Source of the DNA: Congeria kusceri
Lineage: Eukaryota > Mollusca > Bivalvia > Myida > Dreissenidae
DNA: 64,000 nt
Assembly (NCBI GenBank): GCA_027627225.1
Contig: CM051029.1
Location: forward strand, 14,342,659 to 14,406,658
Direction: 5' to 3'
Shown: piece after piece, positions 11,461 to 23,600 of the stretch
Layout: each line of letters starts with the position of its first letter
How positions within the stretch are numbered: the first letter of the stretch is position 1
Notes under the pieces: generated by a model
What the model was told of the DNA's origin: nothing
The model's input: the letters and a program-made list of their open reading frames with translations, nothing else
The model's database searches: none
Translations under genes and position numbers: made by a program

Positions 11461-12324
11461 ACAGTGGCAGCACATGAAGGTTATGCAGCCGGTACTTGGG
11501 TGAATGAAAACACCTGTTTTGTGATTTAGTAGATAAGATTCAGTTTCCTGACTATACAGAGGTTCAGTATTCGGGCTTGTCAACTTTACCAAGAATTGTA
11601 CCCCAATATAAAGATCCATTATCCAAGGTTTTGACTTCAGTCAAGAGAGACATTATATATCAGAACCTGAAGCCAAATAAAGAACAACTCTTGAATATAT
11701 GAATGTTTTTATTGTTTGGCACTAAAATATTTATGAAAACCAATGAAGATGAAAGCAAAGCAGAGTAGTAGCGAACGCAATTGTGGGATTTGTAACCATA
11801 CTTATGCAAATAAGTGGAACTTGAAGACCCCGCACATGTACAAAATATTAACATGATCCAAAGTGCACATAATCAAGAGACAAAGCTTTGGTGACCACAA
11901 ATGTGGACAAAATTCTGCAAGTGAGGAAAAGGTCTCAAAGAATAGTCTTAAATCTATAGTGTTATGTTCGGATGAATAGGATGCTGTCTGTGTAAAGGGA
12001 AGTGCATGTCTGGATTCCTACACAGATTTCAAGAATGAGAATGTGGAAAATCAAACGAATTACTTAAAACGTAACCGAAAAACTTCACAGAGGCAGACGA
12101 CATAAGCTTGACATTTTTTCTTAAATGTACGCAGCGTAACGCCATAGTTTGTTGTGGAATAGCATAAACATTTGTTCAAATGCATGGTTTAATTCCTATG
12201 CATCCAGACTTCTGTCTGTGGGTTATTTGCCAGCAAACGATGGCGTAAATTTATTATTTCTTTGATATATAACACATTTGGTCTCCAAAAACATGGTATT
12301 GAAGTGCTTTTGAAATACACATAC
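11461..12324. other. No recognised feature
   Basis: No coding exon, repeat or RNA gene recognised. If the decayed SET locus had a counterpart of the 46-base exon, it could lie here, but I cannot see one. Confidence 0.35.
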
Positions 12325-12499
12325 CTTTCTCAATGGCAGATTTTCAACTCCATAGTCGAACCGTATTTCTTCTCCAGTGGAGATGACTCTTGAAATGTTG
12401 TCCAAAACAATTAGTTTCATTTGAGCGTTGTTCTGTGCAGTGCCGACTTTAGCATCGTTAATGTACCGACACAACATTGTGCTGGTTGTTGCATCAATA
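12325..12499 (-). pseudogene. SET-domain C-terminal exon of a second, decayed locus
   Basis: The 175-base exon has the same length and phases (2 in, 0 out) as the SET C-terminal exon at 37283-37457. Acceptor TTTATTTGTAG, donor GAGAAAG/GTATGTG. It encodes IDATTSTMLCRYIND..., then STGEEIRFDYG and ...LRK, aligning with VDGTMSSCIGKYIND..., QGEELRYDYG and ...WRK. The exon itself is intact and could be functional. I call it part of a decayed locus because no N-terminal SET exon was found upstream and the downstream recombinase-type exon has stops. An alternative is a separate SET-only transcript. Confidence 0.65.
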
Positions 12500-12759
12500 C
12501 TACAAATAAAAGAAGCAATGAATCTGGTTTTGCAATTAACACACAAGTTATATTTTTTATAAAAATGACGAACAACCACAAATAATGTATGTTATGTGCC
12601 ATCCGGCTGCAGTTTCTAATTTCGACCGGGGCATTAGAAATATGGTTCAAAGTTGTGTACAAAATTCAAGGCTAGGTTTATCTTAAATGTATTGCTACTG
12701 TAATCATCACCAGCAAATGGTTGATAAATTGTATTATTATTTTTTTGACAAATATACTG

Positions 12760-12912
12760 ACAACTGCCCTACTTTAATCAGAGGTAGGGAAGAATGGCCA
12801 TAGAAATTATTTCATGACCAATCAACACACAAGTTATGTGGCTGGACTGGGGATCAAACCCATGATCCTCGGGTTGACAGTCCAGCGCTCTACAGAGCTA
12901 GCCCGCCCGGCC
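12760..12912 (-). mobile_element. tRNA-derived SINE
   Basis: On the minus strand the head is strongly tRNA-like: an A-box-like TAGCTCTGTAGAGC, then GATCATGGGTTTGATCCCCA carrying the B box. The body shared with 4875-5056 follows. The head lies at 12838-12912. Confidence 0.75.
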
Positions 12913-13085
12913 CTGAGACAATGGACAGACGACTCAACGACCGACAATGACTGACCAGAATAGCTTACCCTTAGGCGAGCTATGCATATCTTCCTATAAA
13001 AACATGTATCTAGTTCTGATTAAGAACTGCATTGTATATTTCTCTGTTTTAATGAGAATAATTTTGAAATTTTAACTACTGGGGT

Positions 13086-13951
13086 AGCGATTTTTCGGCC
13101 CTTTTGGGAACGGGTCCGGTACCATTCAAATTGAGAATTTGCGCGTCGTAAAATCACCAAATTGGGTAATATTGATTCGTGAAAGCACAATTAGTAAAAT
13201 AATTTTGTTAAAAGCAAAAATAAACATTCACTTTTCAATTGTTTAAACCTATTTAAATGGATCAAAACTAATAAAACAAATTGAAGATGTCAATATAAAC
13301 AAAAAACATTCAAATATATAGAAAAAAGCCATGTTCACTTTGACCTTCAATGATGCTGCTACATGACAGGGCCCCATGATCTAGCAAATCCTGATTTGGT
13401 TCGTCATGATTTAGTTAATTCAGTACAAGCTAAACTGGGTACAAGTTGGCCAGTTACCGTTTAAAAGTACGTCTATTAAAGACGGTTCTGACACTGTGAC
13501 AGGCTAAAAGCCGCATTCCGTTAGTGATTTACTTGCCTTTCAATCCGACTTTACAAATTGCTTTCTATAAGATTTGCTATTGTGACTCATTTTAGGGATT
13601 TAAACATTTGATTGTTAAGATAATCGATGCAATAATGTTGTTGTTTTCAATTATAACAAGTGTGAATAATTTCAGACTGGTTTGCGTTCGCATTAAACTG
13701 TGTATACAACTCCGTATTAAGATCGATAACAAGTAGTAACCAGTCATAATGACATAGCGTCATTTCAGAACGATTTGGAAAATATAGAGAAAAATAAACA
13801 AAATATTTACCATTTTAATTAGTTTTTATTGGGTTTTTTGTTTTTGTTTTTTAAATTGGGAAGGGTCCGGGGCATTTTTGGAACGAGTCTGTGGGTCATT
13901 GGGAACGGGTCCGTTAACCGGACCCGTCTTAATAAGGACAAAAATCGTTGT
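13086..13951. mobile_element. Inverted-repeat element with internal GGGAACGGGTCCG motifs
   Basis: The left end 'agcgatttttcggccctttt','gggaacgggtccgg' is an imperfect inverted copy of the right end, which reversed reads CAACGATTTTTGTCCTTATT, AAGACGGGTCCGG. The motif gggaacgggtccg recurs near 13107 and 13900, with related copies near 13863 and 13880. About 865 bp, no coding frame. Confidence 0.5.
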
Positions 13952-16598
13952 GGGTATTTGAATTAGTGCAAAAATGAATCAACTGAAACATAGTGTCTAT
14001 ACTCCCCTAGGAGAATAAAGAGGCACACACAAAATTACTGTAGGAAATGTGTATATAAACACTTAAACACACTTGTTGGCATATTCCAAATAACTATAAA
14101 AATTCAGGGGATCAAAGTACACTGTACTTCATACTTACATCCATTTTCCCTCTTGAATACATTGCTAAATCATCATTTCTGGACATAAAATTGAACAGGA
14201 TTCATATTAATTATTACTTTATATACAGCATATTTCATCTAATAAATTCTAACATTGCACTGTCTAATTCCCCAAAATTCCGACGACACTGACCATAATA
14301 TAAGACACACAACAACGTTTGGAATACTAATGGTAAATTAAAGATACAGACAGTGTGCTTCCCTTCTTTTCTGACAATTGGAATGCACAAATTCTGAAAT
14401 CAGCACACTATGTACTGTACATGGTTCATACTCAAGTTTTGCTCACAAATTCAAGGACTTTTCAAGGGCAGAATTGTGATTCAAGGCAAATATTTGGATA
14501 TTAAGAATATTTATTCACAACTCCGCGAGGGTCTTTTATTTTTAATTTATTTTCTACATAAAATTAACTAAAAAATTAAAAACAAAATATCTTCAGATTT
14601 TTAGTGTTAAAGACAAAGTAGTGCAACACGGCGGTCAGTTAACCATATCACACTTTTCCTGGGTAAGCTGGCTTACCAGTCAATAAACACAGACAATTCT
14701 AAAAGTAAATCAACAGAGATACTGTCAATGTATCCCAGTTGGTACACTCAAGAGAATGTTTCGGTTACATACAAGTAAATAGCTAGAGAACGAGTGTGAT
14801 TTATTTGGGTCTCTCATTTGACTGAATTTGGGGCCGAAATTTTGCCCCATTCCTCTTCTTTAAAAGTATGTATTTTCCCCATATTTAACATTAAACCCCT
14901 CATCCCAGAGTGTAAGCTTTATTTTGATAAAAAAATGACCAAAATCAGACAAAACTTGACTAAGATAGAGGAATTTTTGTAAACATGTAGTTGATTCAGA
15001 GCAATTTTCATCAAACAATGGTTTGTGCATAATTTCATGGTTTTCCTTGAAATCGAAAAATTGGGGGTCACAATGACCCCCATGCTTGTAATTGTGGGGG
15101 GACATGTGAAAACTTTTGGGGGGTTTTCATCAAACTACATTTAATAGTAATACACATTGCTAAATATAGTGACTGGTGTAATTAATACTTTCTAATTGAT
15201 ATTTTCTCCTAATTGAGAGCTTTTATATTTTCACTTTCAGTTTCACTACATGCATTTTCTGACAGAAATGACGTTATATTTAGTTAAGAAAACTGGTAGT
15301 AATCATTATCATGAAAACAATGTTTAAAGGACAACGTTACATATTTTATTTTCATTTAAGTTCGACAATAAGCAAACAGAAAACAATACGAAACATTCAT
15401 GGACATTCAGTGTCTATCAAGCTAATTTTGACAGCTTTGCATCTCTATCAATATAGAGCTACTCTTTGTGTAATTATAGTCAGTAGGTGTGAACACTTTT
15501 ATCTAACATAAATTTTAGATGTAGATTTTCGGAAGTCAAAATCATGTCAAACCAAACTTCTAAGTATGAATTAGAACCCAAATATATGGGTCAATTCAAT
15601 GCTATGAAATATGATGCATTTCTTTAGAAACTGGAAATTGCTTCCATATGGAGGCAAAGGGATATTTTAGGATCATTTAATGAAAAATGCAACAATGACA
15701 CAATATGTGTGCGTCATGGAAAACCCTGAATTTAATTTACTATTTGAGGAAAATAATTCATTAACTTCAACTTGAACTTTATACTGTCAAAAGTCAATAC
15801 CGACTAGAGAAGACAGTCGCATGTAAGGACGAAAAGTATAAAAGAATTTAAGAGGAGATAAAAAGATTATAAAAACTCGTATGACAAATGAAGGACTTAC
15901 TACTAATTTATTATGATTATATTTGAAAACAGTAAAACTTATTTAACCCACTGATAACACGATTGCACTGTTAGGATAGTCTGAATCGCAGTCAGTAGTT
16001 CGTGCCTGAGTCATATTGCCCAAGGGAAAAATGAGTTTTTGTGATGTTGTATTTTTGAGTAATTAATGTTTTATAACAAACTAAAATATAAATTGCAATA
16101 TAACTGTAATTAATCAAGAGGTCAAAAGCAGGAATGGTATTAACGGGTTCTGAATAACCATTCATAGTTTCGATTTATTTAATATAAGCCTGCAAAGATT
16201 TTCCACAATACTGGTGAGAGAGTATTTGTCGGACGAAATATGCATTTATTTTGGGACAGTTGTAATTCACAAACAAACTCAACGATGAAAATTTGCGTGT
16301 AGCATCCTGGGTTGATTACCCGTTTGGTTTAAACATATTTATTTTGAATAAGGATTGCATAGAGAAATGCACAACATAAGTTTGTAGGATTGGAACGATA
16401 GCAATGCTAGTAGGGTTCCTTTCCTCAGTAGTACAGTTACATATATTGTGACAGTCTTTTCATATATAATATACAATAACAAATAATGATAATGTTAAAC
16501 AAGCTTGGAAATATGTGTTAAGCATAGTGTTTAAGTATTAATAGGGATTTGAACTGGAAGTCAAATCATGAAATAGAATACATGCATGGAACCGATAG
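13952..16598. other. Spacer with one SINE fragment
   Basis: Only 14625-14690 is recognisable: 'gcggtcagttaaccatatca' and 'cctgggtaagctggcttacc', matching the SINE tail part at 4890-4950. The rest is AT-rich with no supported gene or RNA. Confidence 0.4.
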
Positions 16599-17570
16599 TT
16601 ATACTAATGCAAATCTGCCTGAAGCGTCAATGAAATTATGGACTGCATCCAAAACAGCATAATTAGCACTTTGAGAAATATTATTATCCCCATACAGAAG
16701 TGTGCGCAGTGGTACATTTATATATTCTCCAACAATTGTTGTTAGCTTAAGTCTTAATGTTTCGTACAGTGGGCAAACAAGTAAAAAGTGGAAGCTGTTT
16801 ACTATTTGGCCACATCGACAAAGTGGCGATGGAACTAGGTTTCTATCATAAAGATGCGTATTTAGAGAGCTACAGTCCGTTCTCAAGCGTGTGTGCAATA
16901 TGTGTTGTCTGCGTTTACCGTAATAGAACAGAGAATTGACACGAGGTTTATCGAGGACAAGGAATTTTTTTAATTCAGATAAGTTATCAACAAGCCTGGC
17001 TTCCTCAGGAAGAGAGTTCAAAGCCTGAATTGTAGAGGGCAGAAAGGCATTTTGATGTAAAGAAGTCCTAGTCCGAGTGCCAGCTAGATGGGAGGACTTT
17101 CGTACGGATCTTGAGGATCGCTCACCTACTGATTGTGGTTACAACTGAGATAGATACTCGGAACATAGACCTTTGACAATTTTAAAGAACATAATGAGTT
17201 TGTGTTTTGACCTTCGTGTGCTGAGGGTTTCCCAACAGACTTTATTATATAATAACCTTGAGGATACTAGCCTGGTACAACCAGATACAATTCGGGCAGC
17301 CTCAGTTTCGATTTTGTCTAAGTCATTTTTTATACATCGTACAATTGTCCCATACAACGTCAGCATATTCTAAGATTGGCCGAATGAAGGAGAAGTATAT
17401 AACTTCAAGTGACCCTCGATCGAGGCGATAGCGAATCCGTTTCATAATATTGAAACGTGACCATGCCTTAGATTTAATACTTTTTATTTGTTGATGCCAG
17501 CTCAAATCATTTGCCTCCAAAGTCATTGTGTCAACTGACTTTGACAACTTGCCGAGCTCGACAGACGAGT
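16599..17570 (-). pseudogene. Truncated jockey/CR1-type LINE reverse-transcriptase C-terminus
   Basis: Minus-strand frames give, in order, LSWHQQIKSIKSKAWSRFNI with SFIRPILEYADVVWDNC (17323-17547), DLDKIETEAARIVSGCTRL with WETLSTRR (17139-17366), and SLPEEARL followed by a C-terminal CRCG...H.L..CPLY zinc-knuckle-like segment (16599-17021). This is the usual C-terminal end of ORF2 in jockey/CR1-like retrotransposons. It is broken by a frameshift in the A-run at 17327-17332 and by an in-frame stop at 17139-17141. The catalytic reverse-transcriptase core and the endonuclease are missing, so this is a 5'-truncated dead copy. Confidence 0.8.
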
Positions 17571-18028
17571 GTTGTTTCAGACTCCAACTTTGAAGCGCAC
17601 ACCATCCAAAAACATTTGCTAGTGCTGTATATAATAAACTTGGCTATCATGTTCAAATAATAGTTGTGTATACAAATGTTAAAGGCCCATTATAAAACGG
17701 GAAATAGGTGCCTACTTACTTTTTCTCTCGATCGCGCCATCTTGATATGTTGAAATGACGTAGATCTATAGATCACGCATGCGCGAGTTGCAGCAGTAGT
17801 AAAGTGTGTAACGCTGCGAAATTTATCATAAACCGAGTGTGCAAAAAGTCCGATGTAAACCTGAAAATCAATTTTTCTTTAATTTTACGTTTTTATGGTA
17901 AAACATCAGAAATTATTTTGTTTTCAACACAATAAAAATTCACTACATGAGTGTATGTAGTGACTTTTAAAAATGTAGTGACTTTAACGTGTGTGAACTA
18001 GGTCGTGTAGCGAAATGTGGGTGTTTAC
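17571..18028. other. No recognised feature
   Basis: Non-coding. Contains short 'atgtagtgactttta' repeats near 17940-17990, similar to the minisatellite monomer. Confidence 0.4.
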
Positions 18029-18177
<149 letters not shown>

Positions 18178-18496
18178 TACTGGTTTTTATTACATCGAGA
18201 GGTCCTTTGTTCCGTACCAACACACCGAGGTCTACCTTTATTTGATAAACTATTTGAATCATAAATGCAGGCAGGCAACAGTTTTGGTAACTTTAACACA
18301 TTCATCAATTGTATTTTTCAATATTTTGCTTTTTAAGATATGCGTATACTACATACAAGGTGAGGTGCATACCTCAGGATGTTCCACACAGAGCACACAT
18401 GTATCAGATAAGTCATTTAGAGGTACCATCACACATATTGTTTCTATTACGTATTCTTCACCACACAGAGGTCTACCTTAACCTATTAATCAAATT

Positions 18497-18699
18497 AGGC
18501 CTAAATTAAATAAAAATGTTTGGCGTATCGCAACACAGACTTTTGGAGGTGGGTCGGTCGGTCGAATTATTTTTGTTATTTTGCCTATAAGTGTATAGCC
18601 TAAAAATGAAATCCAGGAAGGCCCAACAAATTTGGGTCGCAGCGATTTTTCGTGGGTCGGTCGCGTTACGCCAAACCAACTATTTGTTAATTTAGGCCT
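18497..18699. mobile_element. MITE-like palindromic element
   Basis: The left 'aggcctaaattaaataaaaa','tgtttggcgtatcgc' and the reversed right 'AGGCCTAAATTAACAAATAG','TTGGTTTGGCGTAACGC' form terminal inverted repeats of about 35 bp. The internal sequence carries 'gtgggtcggtcg' twice. Confidence 0.6.
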
Positions 18700-19727
18700 T
18701 TTTCAATTTTATTTGACAGTATTTTGTCTGTTTTTTTAATGAGTATTCTATTGTTTTTACGGATTAACTCATAAAAATTTGTTTAAAGCGATTAATATCT
18801 ATAAATATAATCCATTAGAAACGTCGATGTAAAACAGTTTATTCCTCCAACATATATTCTTCTAAAGCAAAATCATCTTGTAAGACACCAAGCATAATCA
18901 AATCACCTAGACCAATCCAATAACATTAATTATGTTATGTTGTTCATATGTTAAGTGGCTTCATTGTCAATAATGCAGGTAGACTATATGATTGCTTTGT
19001 TAATGAAATACTCCCAAACATTTTCATGACAACAAGTAGTTTCAAAGTTTATTAACACCTAGAACAAATGTCAAGTTCAAACAATTTCATCTGGAAAAGA
19101 TCACATTATAGATGTATATTATAGAAAATCAAAGACTAAATTTCTTCCAACGCATATTATATAGAAGAGTGAATATAGCAACATGAAAACATTTAAGCAA
19201 GAAATCTTCATACATGTCACAATGCCTTAACCATCAAGAAAACATAATAACAATTGTGCAAGGTATGATCTATTTATACAGAAAATGGTCAAAAGTTTTC
19301 AAGGGATTTAGCAACTCATAAACTATTTCAAAGTCATTAAAACATTTTTATTGAGAATGGAGAAAAAAAGAGACCTTGTTGTACAGTGTTACTTGCTAAC
19401 AACAACATGGTCTAAGAACTGCCGGATAAAGAAGGTTGAACATTGTTTAAACAGGTTTATACGATATCACTATGTAATTTGCAAATAAACATAGGGAATA
19501 TGCAGTATATGACGCAGGAAAAACACATGGAGTTTTATGTTCAGTCGAGCCAGTTCTTCACGTATGCACTGCGCTATAGTTTTATTGAAGGTGGGCAGGG
19601 TACTGTGATAGAACGTAAACACCCCAATGACAGTTTAATTGTTTAAATATTTTGTTGCACAATTTTTTTCTGTTAGGAAGTCATGTTAGAATGAAAATAA
19701 TAGATATTTGTTCCGTGAATTGTTGCA
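18700..19727. other. No recognised feature
   Basis: AT-rich; no supported exon, RNA gene or repeat. Confidence 0.4.
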
Positions 19728-19833
19728 GAATATACCACGGTTCGTCGTTAAGATGCGAACAATTTACCACTCAGGCCTATCAAACTTCGTGGTCAATTCG
19801 GTTTGCATCTTAACTCCGAACTAAGGTTTATTC
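19728..19833. mobile_element. Short MITE
   Basis: The 33-bp arms 'gaatataccacggttcgtcg','ttaagatgcgaac' and reversed 'GAATAAACCTTAGTTCGGAG','TTAAGATGCAAAC' enclose about 40 bp. Confidence 0.65.
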
Positions 19834-20159
19834 TACAAGAACCCATGGAGAAATATCTATTATTTTATAAATTTAACAAATTACACATTTTTCTTGTACG
19901 CAAAATGAAGAGAAAGAAGCATTTCAGTTATGAAATACATAAAACTGAAATGCTTATATTTAACTTTGACTATTGACCAAAAGTTTACAACCATTTATAA
20001 CTTAAATGTCAAAGCACATGTGCTAACCCCTAGAAAAAAAGCTGGCTGCATGCTGTATACATGCTTTAGAACACCATGTGTACAATCGAAGACATAAGTG
20101 GAATAAACGATTGTCATAAGTAAATAATAGCACATATGATAAAACAGAGTGTGCATATG

Positions 20160-20280
20160 CACATTCAGAGGCTAGCAGCAATTCCACTTGAATCACAATG
20201 TTTGAATACAGCCAAATTAGAGATCGAATCTTGAACCTCTGAATTGTGGCCCAGTGCACTAACCACTACGCTATGTCGGA
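20160..20280 (-). mobile_element. tRNA-derived SINE head
   Basis: On the minus strand GTCCGACATAGCGTAGTGGT and TAGTGCACTGGGCC hold an A box, and AGGTTCAAGATTCGATCTC a B-box-like segment. It lies just downstream of the last exon of the SET/recombinase gene. Confidence 0.6.
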
Positions 20281-20421
20281 CTGACAAAACAATTATTGTT
20301 CTTCGTCTGACAACCATACAATTTCACGTCACGTAGTTAGCATTAAAACACACTACCTTTATCTAGTACATTACTGTAATACATGTACTGTTCATTGTAT
20401 ACCTATTAACAGTATACAAGT

Positions 20422-20633
20422 CTATAACAACTTTTTTGTTTTTCGCTTTTCACAAGTAATCCAGTTATGAATGGTGTTCTTTATTTTTTGCCAGGACAAT
20501 CTGCTTAGAACTTCATATTTATTTATCACTTTTTCACAGTCTTCACGCCGAAGTTCCTTTCTCAAAGCGATATTGGTTTTGAACAGTGACTTCAGTAGAC
20601 GACTCTGTTCTTCACTGAGTTTCTGTAGCCTTT
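20422..20633 (-). CDS. Terminal exon: basic helical C-terminal domain
   Basis: Acceptor TTACTTTTTCAG, phase 1 entry, 69 codons, then TAG at 20422-20424. Encodes LSEEQSRLLKSLFKTNIALR ... EDCEKVI ... SWQKIKNTIHNWITCEKR. The pattern resembles the Myb/homeodomain-like C-terminal segment found with this class of metazoan recombinase-like proteins (family resemblance recalled, not checked): a run of helix, then x-K-x-x-C, then a W-x-x-(I/V)-K repeat. The upstream exon exits in phase 1, so the joint is in frame. Confidence 0.7.
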
Positions 20634-23600
20634 CTGAAAAAGTAATCAAGCTATATTCAATTGCCTATTCTGTTCCATGATGACCAGCAACAAGCATCTC
20701 AGAAATATAATTAATTATAAAAAAGTTCATATCAACACTGTTTCAGAAAATGAACCATGATTTAAGGTAAACTTATGATTTTAAATGCTGCTAGTAATTA
20801 ATAAAATAAAATGTTGCATAATAAACTATGCAGAATGTGAATTTCTATTGAAACGAAAGATCCGAAGAGCCATCACTTGACTATTTTCTCAGTTATCTTG
20901 AAGACATCTCCAAGACAAATGTATGTTTAATATAACAGGATATCTTGAGTAATGGTTACTTAGTAATAACTGTCCACACATTCAGATGTATCCATTTATT
21001 AAGTTTCATGTTGACATGTCTTACAGTTTTTGAGTTATGAGCAAGATTTAAGTTTTTGCACAATGCAGTGATCACAATTTATAGTTTTCTTTGAAACCAG
21101 CTGAGATAACGAGTTAAAGATAAGCCAGGAATGCCTATGAAGCTTCTTGGCAATGTTAAATTGTGTCAAAGTAGAGTTAGCTTAACTGTTATTTTTATGA
21201 ACCATGTTTAATTACCATTTCAATTGCTGTGTTAATTGTACATTCATAATGAATATTTAAACAAAAACATTATACTGTGACTTTTAGGAATACCTTTTTG
21301 GTGATAAAACAAAGCCTACTTACTGGGTTGACCCGATATGGTCACAGTTGCGGACGGACCAGGTTTTGCCTGTGGTTGTCTGAATGTCAGATGGTCTGTG
21401 TCAGAAGATTCAGGCTCTAAAAGATGTTAATTTAAAAAACAATGTACTTCTTACTGGAACTATTTTATAACAAGGATATCAGTAGAACTGATAGATGCTC
21501 CCCAAATCGGTCATAATGTTGCAACAATGACCAAGTTATATCATAGGAAATCATTGTTGCCAACTGTTACCTTAACCTTTGGGTCTAACTCAAGGTCATG
21601 ACACATATTTTCAATGTAATAATATGTACGTGTACATGTAAATGTACAGTCCAAACAAGCTGACTTCAAATAAGTTAGGTCTAATATTAGTGAAATGACT
21701 TTAAATGCCAACTGTGACCTTGACCTTTGAGATATGAGGCAATGTCAATGTCATGACACAACATCTTATTGTGGTGAACAAATGTGTCAAGTTATTTCAA
21801 AATCCAACTTTAGATAACAAAGGTATGGCCCGGACACACCAATATGCTCATATGAAAATTGCCGAAGTTTGAATCCCCAATTGTGACCTTGACCTTAACC
21901 AAAGAGACCCGTATTTTGTTCATGACACATCGTCCATCTATGATGCTCATTTATACAAAGTTAATTTGAAATCCTTACATGCGTAAGGAGGTTACAGCCA
22001 GGACACAAATACAAGTAAAAAGACCTTAAAATGTCAACTGTGACCTTGACCTTTGAGATATGAGGCAAGGTCAAGGTCATGACACATTGTCTCATTGCGG
22101 TGAACAAATCTGCCAAGTTATTTCAAAATCCGACTTTAAATAACAAAGTTATGGCCCAGACATGAAAACGAGACAGATGGACGGACGTACTGACAACGCG
22201 ACGACTATATGCTCCCCCGAATGAAATCATTCGGGAGCATAAAAACTAGCCAGCTGTCGCATAAGTTGTTTATAGAGCACATAATAAAGCCTAAAGAAGT
22301 AGACAAAGTATAAAAAGGTTTTACTGGCCAATGTTTTAGATAGCACATTTTATGAATGGTTCCAGTAAAAAAACTTATTTATCTGAATACCTTCTACTTC
22401 ATTCTCTTGATCATCATTTCCATTCTCCTCCTCCTCCATTTCCTCGTCACTGCTTAACTCTGCAGCTGTAAAAGAAATTATGGTGATGAGATGATGCCAC
22501 AGTATACATCTATTGTTGAAATTTACGAGAAAACAACAACAGAACCACACAACGGTGCTAACGCAAGACTATTTTCTCAGCTTGAATACAAAATGTTATG
22601 TTTGAAAAAGGGGAAGAAGTCAGATATAAATAACAAAGTTAAAGTTATTTTGTCATTTATTAAGATGTATCCAACTATGAAGTTTCATGTTGACTTGTGA
22701 CATATGTCTTTATAAAGTTTTTGAGGAAGTTACGAGGAAGGTTACAATAGCTCAAGTTTTCTTTGAAAACTGCTGAGCTAATGTTTTTGTGACTTAACCA
22801 AGCATTTATTAGACACCTTTAAAACACAAACTCAGGTAAAGCCACAAATCAAGATATTAACATTCTTTACTCCATTTAAAGCCTTTTTGTAGGGTTCAAC
22901 ATTAACGGTCGTCCAATAGCCTGTGGCAACTCAAAAGTTATCTTTACTAGTTGTACGATTGGGCAAAAAAAACAACAAACCCTAGTCTTTATGATTAACC
23001 ACGAAACAAGTACCGGTGATGAGCTAAAAAGAAAACATGGTTTCCTGCCAGAGACTAAATGCCTTTTTGGGGTTAACTTAAGGTATGATGGCGGCCAAGG
23101 TGCAATATTTTGCGCAGCATGTGCAAAATTTGAGGTGACTAAAGCTTATCATATGTTTTTTTTTGTTCTACATTTTGACTGGAATTAATAAAAATTAATG
23201 ACACTTTCACATAACCAGGAAATTATGTCAGTAAAAATCTAAAACCCATCCCATTATTGGTCTTTATTTTACACATATTCGTAGGTTTCATCTTGATTTA
23301 TATTAAATTTTTATTTGAGCAAGTGAAAATCTCAATCAGTAAACCAAAGTCTTGATTAAAATTAAATTTCTATTCAAGCAAGTGAAAATCTCAAATCAGT
23401 AAAGCAAAGTTTGAAGCTGGTCCTTCTGGACAACCTCCTTCAAAAGCTGGTTTGAAGAAATAATTCTTGTTTGGAACTAAACAGCGTGTTGAACAAGTTA
23501 CAAGTGAATGTGACAAATAGCATTAAAAGCATGTAAAATACAAAAAATTCAAGCAAGTCATGAATGCTGATTTGGTGTTCAGCTTTCCACACATAATGCC

